DNA from: Ochrobactrum chromiisoli
GTDB taxonomy: Bacteria > Pseudomonadota > Alphaproteobacteria > Rhizobiales > Rhizobiaceae
Assembly (NCBI RefSeq): GCF_026241335.1
Contig: NZ_JAPHAV010000010.1
Coordinates: 1 to 64,000, forward strand
Length of the DNA stretch: 64,000 nt
Reading direction: 5' to 3'
Below, piece by piece: positions 36,395 through 45,600 of this stretch. The notes beneath the pieces are model-generated. The model was not told where the DNA came from. It did not search any database and saw only the letters and a program-made list of their open reading frames with translations. Each line of letters opens with the position of its first letter. Position 1 is the first letter of the stretch. Both the position numbers and the translations under genes were made by a program.

Positions 36395-36499
36395 AGCATC
36401 TCTAATGATTCAATTAGAGCAGGAAATGTCGGGGCCAACTATATAGTTATGGCGGCATCCCCCGGCGCGCGCTGGTTTGTGATGTCAGAAGATTTAGGC

Positions 36500-36694
36500 C
36501 TAATAGCTCACAGTGAAGCGCTGCCAGACGTGAGCAGGCGTCTCGATGTCGCCGGCCACAGCGGTGACACCAGAAAGCGCAGCGATCTTGGAGGGGGCGC
36601 GGGGAATTGCGGAGACGTCGTGACTGCGGTTGGAGAGCTCGGCCAATATGCGCGAGCCTGCTTGGCCCGAAGCACCGATTAGAGCGATTTTCAT
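36500..36694 (-). pseudogene. NAD(P)-binding (NmrA-like) reductase, N-terminal fragment
   Basis: The 64 codons begin MKIALIGASGQAGSRILAEL, a Rossmann NAD(P)-binding motif of the atypical-SDR/NmrA type, and continue through NRSHDVSAIPRAPSKIAAL and GVTAVAGDIETPA before running into an unrelated end (WQRFTVSY) and stop. Intact relatives have about 200 residues. It lies 4 nt upstream of the DsbA-family gene's end on the same strand, so it was probably once the next gene of that transcript. The 3' part is lost. Confidence 0.7.
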
Positions 36695-36698
36695 GGTT

Positions 36699-37385
36699 CT
36701 ACCCATTGCTGGTCGGTTGCACGGAAGCAGTCAAATCTTCGATCGCTGCCAACAAACGGTCGGAGCCTTGATAGAGAACGTCGCCATTGAGCTGGATTGG
36801 CCGACCGTCCACGACAACGATTAGTTGCGGGACGCCTTGAATGCCCAAGTCGTGCATTCGGGCCTGCGTCGCCTCCATGCGTTCGAGGGTGCGTTCGCGC
36901 AGATCGACATCGTTTTTCAAGCGTTCAGAAACCCCTTCGATAGCCAGCTCAAAGCCGTGTTTGCGGGCGACCGCGACGGCCACTTTGGCAACTTCTTTTT
37001 CTTTGGCCGTGTCGTGCCCTTCGACATAGCGGGCGAGCTGGACCGCATGCAGGAAAGCAGGCTCGAGCGGTGCCTCAAGCTCGCCCAGAGCCTGAAGTGC
37101 CAGCGTCGCGGGCGCTGAAGTAAAAATACCGGTGGAAGAGAGCAGAACGTTCTGATGGTAGGCCTCTGAGAATGGCTGGCCGGTCAGTGACTGGATACGT
37201 TGATCATTGCGCCAGGCATGATCTGATATCGCGGAGATGGGGCGGCTGCCATAGAACAGGCCCGAGGGCATCATGCGCAATGCGCCGGGAAACTTGCCGG
37301 CAAGACCTTCCAAGGCCGGTGCGCTGGCGTAGCACCAGCCACAGAATGGATCGAAGAAATACTGGAGTTCAATAGTGTGGGTCAT
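36699..37385 (-). CDS. DsbA-family thiol oxidoreductase-like protein
   Basis: A 228-residue thioredoxin-fold protein of the cytoplasmic DsbA/FrnE-like group. The active-site CxxC is C15-G-W-C18 in FFDPFCGWCYASAP, close to the N-terminus with no signal peptide. A helical insert follows, then the cis-Pro region GIQGVPQLIVVVDG. ATG 37385 has AAAGGA about 8 nt upstream. It is divergent from a LysR regulator across 97 bp, the usual setting for a regulated gene. A role in thiol or electrophile stress is plausible; the substrate is unknown. Confidence 0.83.
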   Translation of the reverse strand: MTHTIELQYFFDPFCGWCYASAPALEGLAGKFPGALRMMPSGLFYGSRPISAISDHAWRNDQRIQSLTGQPFSEAYHQNVLLSSTGIFTSAPATLALQALGELEAPLEPAFLHAVQLARYVEGHDTAKEKEVAKVAVAVARKHGFELAIEGVSERLKNDVDLRERTLERMEATQARMHDLGIQGVPQLIVVVDGRPIQLNGDVLYQGSDRLLAAIEDLTASVQPTSNG

Positions 37386-37482
37386 TGCGGTGTCCTTTTG
37401 TTTAGGACATATATACTGTTGCATAGAGCGGAGATAAACGGCGCTAAGGTCGACACAGTGTTGCATAAAATGAGCGAATGGC

Positions 37483-38361
37483 ATGGACAGGATCACGGCA
37501 GCACGCGTGTTCATCGAGACGGTTGAGCGCGGCAGTGCTACGGCAGCCGCCGAAGCTCTTAGCATGTCGCGAGCCATGGCATCGCGCTATATCGCCTCTA
37601 TTGAGGGCTGGTCGGGCACGAGGCTGCTGCACCGCACGACCCGGCAGCTCAGCCTGACATCGGCTGGAGAGCGGGTCCTTGAATTATGCAAGGAAATGGT
37701 CCGGATCGCCGACACTATCACCGATGTGGCAATGGATGCGGGAACACCAAGGGGCCGACTTCGAGTTACGGCACCGAGCATTCTGGCCGATGCGTTGCTG
37801 ATCCCGCTGCTGGCAAATTTTTCTGGCGATTATCCGCACATCAAGGTTGACCTTCTAATCTCCGACCGACCGGTTGATCTTGTTCAGGACCGGATTGATG
37901 TCGCCATCCGGATTGCAAACACTCTCGACCCCTCACTTATCGCGAGGCGACTGGGCTCATGCCCGTCACAGCTCTATGCAGCGCCTGCCTACCTAAAGGC
38001 TCATGGGCAACCCGGCGGTGTGGAAGACTTGAAAGAACATTACTGCTTGACCTATACCAACCTGGGTGGCGCCGAGTGGACGCTGGGGAACGGGCGCGTT
38101 CAGATCGCGGTGCCTGTTGCCGGAAGCTTCCAAACCAATGATGCCTTGGCGCTGCGGCGAGCCGCGATCGCCGGAATGGGCATAGCCATGTTGCCGACAT
38201 TCGCAGCCGATCAGGACGTTCGGGATGGCAAGCTGGAGGTGGTGTTGGCAGAATGGCAGCCGGAAGCATTAGGTATTCATGCGCTTTACGCGTCGCGGCA
38301 ACATCTTCCCATGGCTGCCCGGGTTCTGATCGACTTTCTCGCCGATACCATGGCCAACTAG
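37483..38361 (+). CDS. LysR-family transcriptional regulator
   Basis: A 292-residue LysR-type protein: MDRITAARVFIETVERGSAT, the helix-turn-helix EALSMSRAMASRYIASIE and HRTTRQLSLT, then an effector domain containing the family's RGRLRVTAPS and LIARRLGSCPSQLYAAPAYL segments. It is full length. It is divergent from the DsbA-family gene and is the likely regulator of that gene and of the truncated reductase behind it. Confidence 0.9.
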   Translation: MDRITAARVFIETVERGSATAAAEALSMSRAMASRYIASIEGWSGTRLLHRTTRQLSLTSAGERVLELCKEMVRIADTITDVAMDAGTPRGRLRVTAPSILADALLIPLLANFSGDYPHIKVDLLISDRPVDLVQDRIDVAIRIANTLDPSLIARRLGSCPSQLYAAPAYLKAHGQPGGVEDLKEHYCLTYTNLGGAEWTLGNGRVQIAVPVAGSFQTNDALALRRAAIAGMGIAMLPTFAADQDVRDGKLEVVLAEWQPEALGIHALYASRQHLPMAARVLIDFLADTMAN

Positions 38362-39342
38362 GTGTTTGATCCCGAACTTTGATGGTGCACTATTTTTCAT
38401 TGAATGGCAGGAGGCATGATGGGCCAAGTTCTTCATGGGAAACGAAGTGCAAGATACTGTTGACTGGTTTGGATAGCCGATGCAGATCTTATAAGAAAGT
38501 AACAGCCGCCAAGATTGGGTAGGCCGCTGGCGGCTATTGGGAACAGTGATTTCACCATGGGAATCAATCGGTGAAACAGGGAGCAGGTCGTCGGTGTCCT
38601 GGATCTCCTGGCGCGGCTGTTACGTCATTTTTCATTATTGCACAGGCTATTTGTCATGGCAGACGTGTCTTCAGGACCCAAATCGTCTGCTCCCGTATTT
38701 GGGTGCATGCCAGACCTTTGCTCTGAAGCAACGGTTATGACTTGTAAATTTCGCATTACTAATATTCACGAAAAATCAAAATCATAAAATGATTGCTTTA
38801 GTAGAAGAGTGATCCTTTTTATTTTAAATCATTAATGTATAATATTAGTAATATAAAATTATATTACAAGTTATTGTAGGTTATTTACGTTTTATATTTA
38901 CAAAATATTCTTACTATAACATATTTGTTACCAATATTCTGTTGAATGGCCGGTGGGCGAGATTAAAAGGCACAATCGACCAGCATCTCGTTTTGATGGC
39001 GCAGGGCGATGTTTTATGCGGGGTGCGTGTCCTCACGCATGTTGAATGGGGTGATCCAATTTGGGCGTTGAAGCTGTCTGTAGGGGGAATGGTCATTTGC
39101 GCAGAAAAGCTGGGGAAGCGTCGCTGCGGCGTGTTCGCCTTGCCGTTTGCAGCCCGGGTCTTCTTCATGCCTGCTGCGGCTTCCGCGATGCGCCGCGTGT
39201 GTTGTTCTTGCCATCGCCACCGTGTTTTTCTTTAGGGCGGTTCGCATGTCGGGCGGGTCGCCGAACCCCGATTTTCCAGTTTTAGGTTCAACGCTGCCGG
39301 GCACGGCGGCGCTTTCAATGCATGTTGAAGAGGTATTGCGCA
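38362..39342. other. Long gap with a hairpin and an AT-rich block upstream of the giant autotransporter
   Basis: No gene is supported here. A GC-rich hairpin lies at 38504-38535 (AGCCGCCA pairs with TGGCGGCT, 16-nt loop). From about 38740 to 38945 the sequence is extremely AT-rich with many TA steps, then returns to normal composition. Open frames at 38942-39235 and nearby show no family resemblance. The AT-rich block is the likely promoter/silencing region for the autotransporter gene that follows. Confidence 0.5.
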
Positions 39343-42300
39343 ATGAGCGTCCCATATATTGCTTATAACCGTCGTTCTGTGGCCGCACCGTTGTTGGCGC
39401 AGGCCCCCGCTTCGGGTCAGATCGCCATTATGCCCACCCGATGTCTTTCACAGGCCCGCAGCATCCTCAGCGCATTGTCTCTGACACTGGCGCTCTCTGT
39501 CTCAAGCCTTGCGATCACAACATATGAGGCAAAGGCGACTGATTATACGACGCAAGTATCAAATCAGGATCTGAATCCGGGAGATACGGTTAATACAGTT
39601 ACTACGTCCAGTACGGCTGGTTTTCCTTCTTATTCTGTTACTGCGGGAACATATACTGTAAATAGTGCAACAATAGAGATTACTCTTGGCTTAGTGAATG
39701 ACGTTGCTTCTGCCGTTCTGGCGCGAGGTACTGGCGCTCATGCGATTATAACCGGTTCCATTATTCGTGCTCATACCGGTACTGGGATACAGGCTCAAGG
39801 TCTCCGTGCGGATCAAGGCGGCACAATTACTGTCAGTGGCACAACCGTAGCAGTAGATGGTGAGAGCGCAGTCGGCCTAGCGGTGGATGGTGCTGGCAGT
39901 ACGATTAATGTGAATAGCAGTACGGTCATAAACGTGGCCTCACCGGGCACCGACAACTGGAGTTATGGCGTTGCTGCGTACGGTGGAGCTAGGATGTTGT
40001 TTGATGGCGGAGGCAAGGTTGCCGGCACGGTTCTGCCCACCATCACTTTAGGAGTGGGCTCAACAACAAGCAAGGCAGCGTTCGGTGCGAGTGGAGCTTC
40101 TACGCTGGAGTTCCGTGATATTGATTTCACGCGGGAGACCCTTACGCTGAATGGGGGGTGGACCGCAGATTCAGCGGATACTAATTCCATAATATCATTC
40201 ACGCATGGCACAAATGCTGACAACCAGAGAGTTCGTGCTGAGCGCGGCGGGAAACTGGTGTTCACAGACACATCCAGCGCCACGGGCTCCACGTTTCTTA
40301 TAAGTGATAGCGGTACGGCACTTGATTTTTCCGAGAGTACGTTGGGTACGTTTTCGGTCGGCTCTCTTTCTGGCAACAATGGGTTTGTGACACTTGGCAC
40401 CAACACGTTTGAAGTAACGGGCAGCAGTGACGATACCTATAGCGGCGTGATACAGGGCACTGGCGGCTTCACCTATAGCGGCACGGGGACTTTTACGCTT
40501 GGTGGCGCGAACACCTATACGGGTGGGACCGTTGTCAATTCGGGTAAATTGATTGTCAGCGCCAATGCCAATCTTGGTGCTGCCACGGGAGCGCTCGGCT
40601 TCAATGGCGGCACGCTTCTGCTGACGGACAGTTTTGACAACAGCCGTGCGGTGACGCTTGGGATGAATGGCGGCACCATCCAGACGACGGCAGAGAAGAC
40701 CAATAGTTTCTCGGGCAAGGTGACGGGCGCTGGTAGTCTGACGAAGACAGGTGACGGCACGCTTGTTCTCTCGAGCACGGCCAGTGACTATACGGGCGGC
40801 ACGCAGATTGATGGCGGTGTTGTGTCGGTTTCGGCCAATGCCAATCTTGGTGCTGCCACAGGAGCGCTCGGGTTTGATGGCGGCACGCTTCTGCTGACAG
40901 ACAGTTTTGACAACAGCCGTGCGGTGACGCTTGGCACGAATGGCGGCACCATCCAGACGACGGCAGAGAAGACCAATAGTTTCTCGGGCAAGGTGACAGG
41001 CGCTGGTAGTCTGACGAAGACAGGTGACGGCACGCTTGTTCTCTCGAGCACGGCCAGTGACTATACGGGCGGCACGCAGATTGATGGCGGTATTGTGTCG
41101 GTGAGTGCAGACCGCAATCTTGGTGCGACGACAGGTGCGCTCGGCTTCAATGGCGGCACGCTTCTGCTCACAGACAGCTTTGACAACAGCCGTGCGGTGA
41201 CGCTTGGCGCGAATGGCGGCACTATCCAGACGACGGCTGCGAAGACCAATAGTTTCTCGGGCAAGGTGACGGGCGCTGGTAGTCTGACGAAGACCGGTGA
41301 CGGCACGCTTGTTCTCTCGAGCACGGCCAGTGACTATACGGGCGGCACGCAGATTGATGGCGGTGTTGTGTCGGTGAGTGCAGACCGCAATCTTGGTGCG
41401 ACGACAGGTGCGCTCGGCTTCAATGGCGGCACGCTTCTGCTCACAGACAGCTTTGACAACAGTCGTGCGGTGACGCTTGGCACGAATGGCGGCACCATCC
41501 AGACGACGGCTGCGAAGACCAACAGTTTCTCGGGCAAGGTGACGGGCACGGGCAAACTAACGAAGACCGGCGACGGCACGCTTGTTCTTGCGGGCACGGC
41601 CAGCGACTATACGGGCGGGACGCAGATCAATGGCGGTGTTGTGTCGGTGAGTGCAGACCGCAATCTTGGCGCTGCTACAGGAGCGCTCGGCTTCAACGGC
41701 GGCACGCTTCTGCTCACAGACAGCTTTGACAACAGTCGTGCGGTGACGCTTGGCACGAATGGCGGCACGATCCAGACGACGGCTGCGAAGACCAACACCT
41801 TCTCCGGCACGGTGACGGGCACGGGCAAGCTAACGAAGACCGGCGACGGCACGCTTGTTCTTGCGGGCACGGCCAGTGACTATACGGGCGGCACGCAGAT
41901 TGATGGCGGCGTTGTGTCAGTGAGTGCAGACCGCAATCTTGGTGCGACGACAGGTGCGCTCGGCTTCAACGGCGGCACGCTTCTGCTGACGGACAGTTTT
42001 GACAACAGTCGTGCGGTGACGCTTGGGACGAATGGCGGCACCATCCAGACGACGGCTGCGAAGACCAACACCTTCTCCGGCACGGTGACGGGCACGGGCA
42101 AGTTAACGAAGACAGGCGACGGCACGCTTGTTCTTGCGGGCACGGCCAGCGACTATACGGGCGGGACGCAGATCAATGGCGGTGTTGTGTCGGTGAGTGC
42201 AGACCGCAATCTTGGTGCTGCCACAGGAGCGCTCGGCTTCAACGGCGGCACGCTTCTGCTCACAGACAGCTTTGACAACAGTCGTGCGGTGACGCTTGGC

Positions 42301-42669
42301 ACGAATGGCGGCACCATCCAGACGACGGCTGCGAAGACCAACACCTTCTCCGGCACGGTGACGGGCACGGGCAAGCTGACGAAGACCGGCGACGGCACGC
42401 TTGTTCTCTCGAGCACGGCCAGTGACTATACGGGCGGCACGCAGATTGATGGCGGTGTGCTTTCGGTTTCGGCCAATGCCAATCTTGGTGCTGCCACGGG
42501 AGCGCTCGGCTTCAATGGCGGCACGCTTCTGCTCACAGACAGCTTTGACAACAGTCGTGCGGTGACGCTTGGCACGAATGGCGGCACCATCCAGACGACG
42601 GCTGCGAAGACCAACAGTTTCTCGGGCACGGTGAACTCACCAAGGCGGGTTCCGGCACATTGGTTCTGA
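39343..42669 (+). CDS. Giant autotransporter, N-terminal part (frameshifted from 3' part)
   Basis: About 1108 residues from ATG 39343 (GAAGAGG upstream; an ATG at 39322 is also open). A long basic leader and a hydrophobic signal (ILSALSLTLALSVSSLAIT) are followed by a passenger of beta-helix character (about residues 60-395), then PATR-type autotransporter repeats arranged as 91-residue tandem units. The frame ends at 42669 with junk (NSPRRVPAHWF), but the next frame continues directly with GELTKAGSGTLVLTGANTYNG. This part has no barrel and would not be anchored alone. It was probably once a single gene with 42660-48011. Brucella BmaC/OmaA-type adhesins are the nearest described proteins. Confidence 0.8.
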   Translation: MSVPYIAYNRRSVAAPLLAQAPASGQIAIMPTRCLSQARSILSALSLTLALSVSSLAITTYEAKATDYTTQVSNQDLNPGDTVNTVTTSSTAGFPSYSVTAGTYTVNSATIEITLGLVNDVASAVLARGTGAHAIITGSIIRAHTGTGIQAQGLRADQGGTITVSGTTVAVDGESAVGLAVDGAGSTINVNSSTVINVASPGTDNWSYGVAAYGGARMLFDGGGKVAGTVLPTITLGVGSTTSKAAFGASGASTLEFRDIDFTRETLTLNGGWTADSADTNSIISFTHGTNADNQRVRAERGGKLVFTDTSSATGSTFLISDSGTALDFSESTLGTFSVGSLSGNNGFVTLGTNTFEVTGSSDDTYSGVIQGTGGFTYSGTGTFTLGGANTYTGGTVVNSGKLIVSANANLGAATGALGFNGGTLLLTDSFDNSRAVTLGMNGGTIQTTAEKTNSFSGKVTGAGSLTKTGDGTLVLSSTASDYTGGTQIDGGVVSVSANANLGAATGALGFDGGTLLLTDSFDNSRAVTLGTNGGTIQTTAEKTNSFSGKVTGAGSLTKTGDGTLVLSSTASDYTGGTQIDGGIVSVSADRNLGATTGALGFNGGTLLLTDSFDNSRAVTLGANGGTIQTTAAKTNSFSGKVTGAGSLTKTGDGTLVLSSTASDYTGGTQIDGGVVSVSADRNLGATTGALGFNGGTLLLTDSFDNSRAVTLGTNGGTIQTTAAKTNSFSGKVTGTGKLTKTGDGTLVLAGTASDYTGGTQINGGVVSVSADRNLGAATGALGFNGGTLLLTDSFDNSRAVTLGTNGGTIQTTAAKTNTFSGTVTGTGKLTKTGDGTLVLAGTASDYTGGTQIDGGVVSVSADRNLGATTGALGFNGGTLLLTDSFDNSRAVTLGTNGGTIQTTAAKTNTFSGTVTGTGKLTKTGDGTLVLAGTASDYTGGTQINGGVVSVSADRNLGAATGALGFNGGTLLLTDSFDNSRAVTLGTNGGTIQTTAAKTNTFSGTVTGTGKLTKTGDGTLVLSSTASDYTGGTQIDGGVLSVSANANLGAATGALGFNGGTLLLTDSFDNSRAVTLGTNGGTIQTTAAKTNSFSGTVNSPRRVPAHWF
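40515..42629 (+). repeat. 273-bp in-frame tandem repeat array (7 full units plus a partial)
   Basis: Units begin at about 40515, 40788, 41061, 41334, 41607, 41880 and 42153, with a partial eighth from 42426. Each encodes 91 residues around the themes NLGAATGALGFNGGTLLLTD, SFDNSRAVTLGTNGGTIQTT, FSGKVTGAGSLTKTGDGTLV and SDYTGGTQIDGGVVSVSA. Nucleotide identity between neighbours is very high, and two or three subtypes alternate (NANLGAA versus DRNLGAT; AGSLTK versus TGKLTK). This points to recent duplication and gene conversion. The copy number is likely to vary between strains. Confidence 0.95.
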
Positions 42670-45600
42670 CCGGAGCCAACACCTACAATGGCGGCACCGA
42701 AGTCTCAGGAGGTATCCTGCAGATTGGCGATGGCCACACAACGGGATCGATCCTCGGCAATGTCACGGTCGACGCGGGCGCGGCGCTTGCCCTCAACCGC
42801 TCGGACAATGTGACCTATGCCAGTCTCATCAGTGGTGCAGGCAGTCTCCACCAGGATGGCGCGGGTATGCTCATCCTGACCGGAACCAACACCTATGCCG
42901 GCGGTACGGTGATCTCTGCCGGAACACTGCAAGTCGGCGATGGCGGTACGGCCGGTTCTATTCAAGGGGATGTGACCAACAACGCCACGCTTGCCTTCAA
43001 TCGCAGCAACGGTCTTGATTTTAGCGGCAAAATCTCTGGCTCGGGTGCGCTGAACCAGATTGGCGCGGGCAGTCTCACGCTTTCAGGCGACAGCAGCGCG
43101 TTCACCGGCACGACCGATGTCACAGCCGGCAGTCTCATTGTGACCGGAACGCTCGGTGACGCAACCTCTACGCTCCAGGTAGCCTCCGGCGCATTCCTTG
43201 CCGGCTCCGGCACGATTGGCGGCGACACCACAATCGCCAACGGCGCAACGCTTACAGGCCTCGCTGACAACACATTGACCTTCAACGGTAACTTGAGCCT
43301 GGGCGCGACCTCGGTTGTTTCCGTCACCTACGGCGCCGAGTTCGGACAGCCTTTCTTCGATGTGAAGGGCAATCTTGCGCTTGGCGGCAAGATCAATGTC
43401 GCGGATTTCGGCGATAACGGGCCAGGAATCTACCACGTGTTCAACTATGGCGGCACACTCAGTGGCACGATTGCCGTTGGTGACATGCCACAGGGGGTGG
43501 ATCCAGCCAAGATCACTGTCCAGACCGCCATGACGGGGGAAGTCAATCTTGTGAACGCGGAAGGGGCTGTCCTGAACTTCTGGGATGGAGGCGATGCGGC
43601 AAAGCACAACAACGGGACCGTCGAGGGGGGAGACGGGACATGGAATCTGCTGAATAGCAACTGGACTGGGTTGCCTGACTATACTCTCAACGGCCCCTGG
43701 GCGAGTGGTGAGTTTGCGGTGTTCCAGGGCACCAAGGGCACGGTAACGATCGACAATACAGGCGGGCAGGTCTCGGCAACAGGTCTCCAGTTCGCCATCG
43801 ACGGTTATACAATTAAAGGCGGAGATCTGGAACTTGCGCCATCGGCGGACGAACCCGACGAGGTTCCTTCGATCAGGGTTGGGGATGGTGAAGACACCGA
43901 TGTCGGCAAAACGGCAACGATCGAGGCAAAGCTGACCGGCTCATCCGGTATGGAGAAGCACGGCGTAGGTACCCTTATTCTGACCGCCGACAACAGCTAT
44001 ACCGGCGGGACGGTGGTCGCGGGCGGCACGCTGCAGCTTGGCAATGGCGGTACAACCGGCAGTGTCGCAGGGGACATCAACCTTGGTTCGACGGCCGCTA
44101 GCGCCGGCACGCTTGCAATCAGCCGCTCCGGTATGGTGACGGTTGCAAACAACATTTCCGGAACCGGCCATATCGTGATTGACGGTCCGGGCACGATCGA
44201 ATTGACAGGCACCAATGACGAACTGGCCGGAGCCTTTATTCGCCACGGAACCCTCGTCGTGTCCGGGGATGCGAACATGGGCGCATCGGGCAGCAGCGTC
44301 GAGATCGAGAATGGCTCGGTGCTGCGCTTCGGTTCCTCTTTTGACAGCGACCATAACTATGTGCTCGCCAAGGGCGACGACAGCAATGGCGGCATGATCG
44401 AGACGACAGGAACCAACATCAACAGGATCACCACGGCGATCACTGGTCCCGGTTCGCTCATCAAGGAAGGTACGGGCACGCTCGTGCTTGCTGCCGACAG
44501 CAACTATGCGGGTGGTACGACGGTCTCTGGTGGCACTCTTCAGATCGGTGACGGAGGCACGACGGGCCGCGTCGACAATGCCATCATCAACAACGGTGTT
44601 GTGGCCTTCAACCGTTCTGATGCTGTCGCTATGGGGAATGTCATTTCGGGTGCGGGCTCTGTCCAGCAGATCGGTTCTGGCGCGCTGACACTGACAGGGG
44701 ACAACACCTATTCGGGCGGCACGACAGTATCGGCTGGCACGCTGATAGTGGCGAAAGACGAAAATCTCGGCGACAAGGCAGGTGGCTTGACCATTGACGG
44801 TGGCCTCTTTGAGAATAGTGGCGCCATCACGACAAGCCGTAATGTCACGATCGCAGCCAATGGCGGTACGCTCCAGACTGATGCCAGCCTGACGCTTCAA
44901 GGGGCCTTTGATGCTTCCGCTTCGACTGCGGGCTGGCACAAGACCGGGACTGGTGAACTGGTCTTCGATACGGGTGCGACCGGCGATGTCGGTAGCGGCG
45001 CGGCAATCGATGCAGGCAAGGTTACTGTCAAGGGCAGCATGAGTGGCGACTACATGGTCAATTCTGGCGCGACGCTGGATGTACTGGGCAGCCAAAACGG
45101 TAATATCTCTGTCAATGACGGCGGTATGCTGATGGGCGGCGGAACCGTCGAAAAGAACGTGACCGTGGCAGACAATGCCATCTTGCAGGGCAAGGGCGGT
45201 CAAACCCTGACAATCGGCGGCGATCTCGTGCTTAATACGGGTAGTCAGATAAATGTTACGCTCGGTATGCCAAGCAACACTGCACTTTATGATGTGAAGG
45301 GCGATGTGACGCTTGCCGGCACACTCAATATCTCCGATGGCGGCGGCTTCGGCGCCGGTATCTATCGTCTCATGGACTATAACGGCAATCTGACCGACAA
45401 TACGCTTGCGATCGGATCGACGCCGGGGGGAACGGACGCAGCCCGCATGTGGATCGATAATGATGCTGCCAACAAGCACGTCAATCTGATGAACTCTTCT
45501 GGGGTGCATCTTGATGTATGGGAAGGCGGCAACGGCACCTGGAACCTGGTTTCAGATCACACCAATGACGTGTGGACCGACAATGGTGATCATATCATGG

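Noticed and set aside
38942..39235. A 97-codon frame before the giant autotransporter
   Set aside because: No ribosome site or family likeness; cysteine-rich end looks like chance reading.
40515..42629. A ladder of open 87-codon frames on the minus strand, one per 273-bp unit
   Set aside because: They are the antisense reading of the tandem repeat; the regular spacing follows the repeat and no ribosome sites or family matches exist.
43941..45509. A 522-codon frame antisense to the autotransporter
   Set aside because: Composition is that of an antisense shadow of Gly/Thr-rich repeats (rich in His, Arg, Ala), with no motif or start signal.
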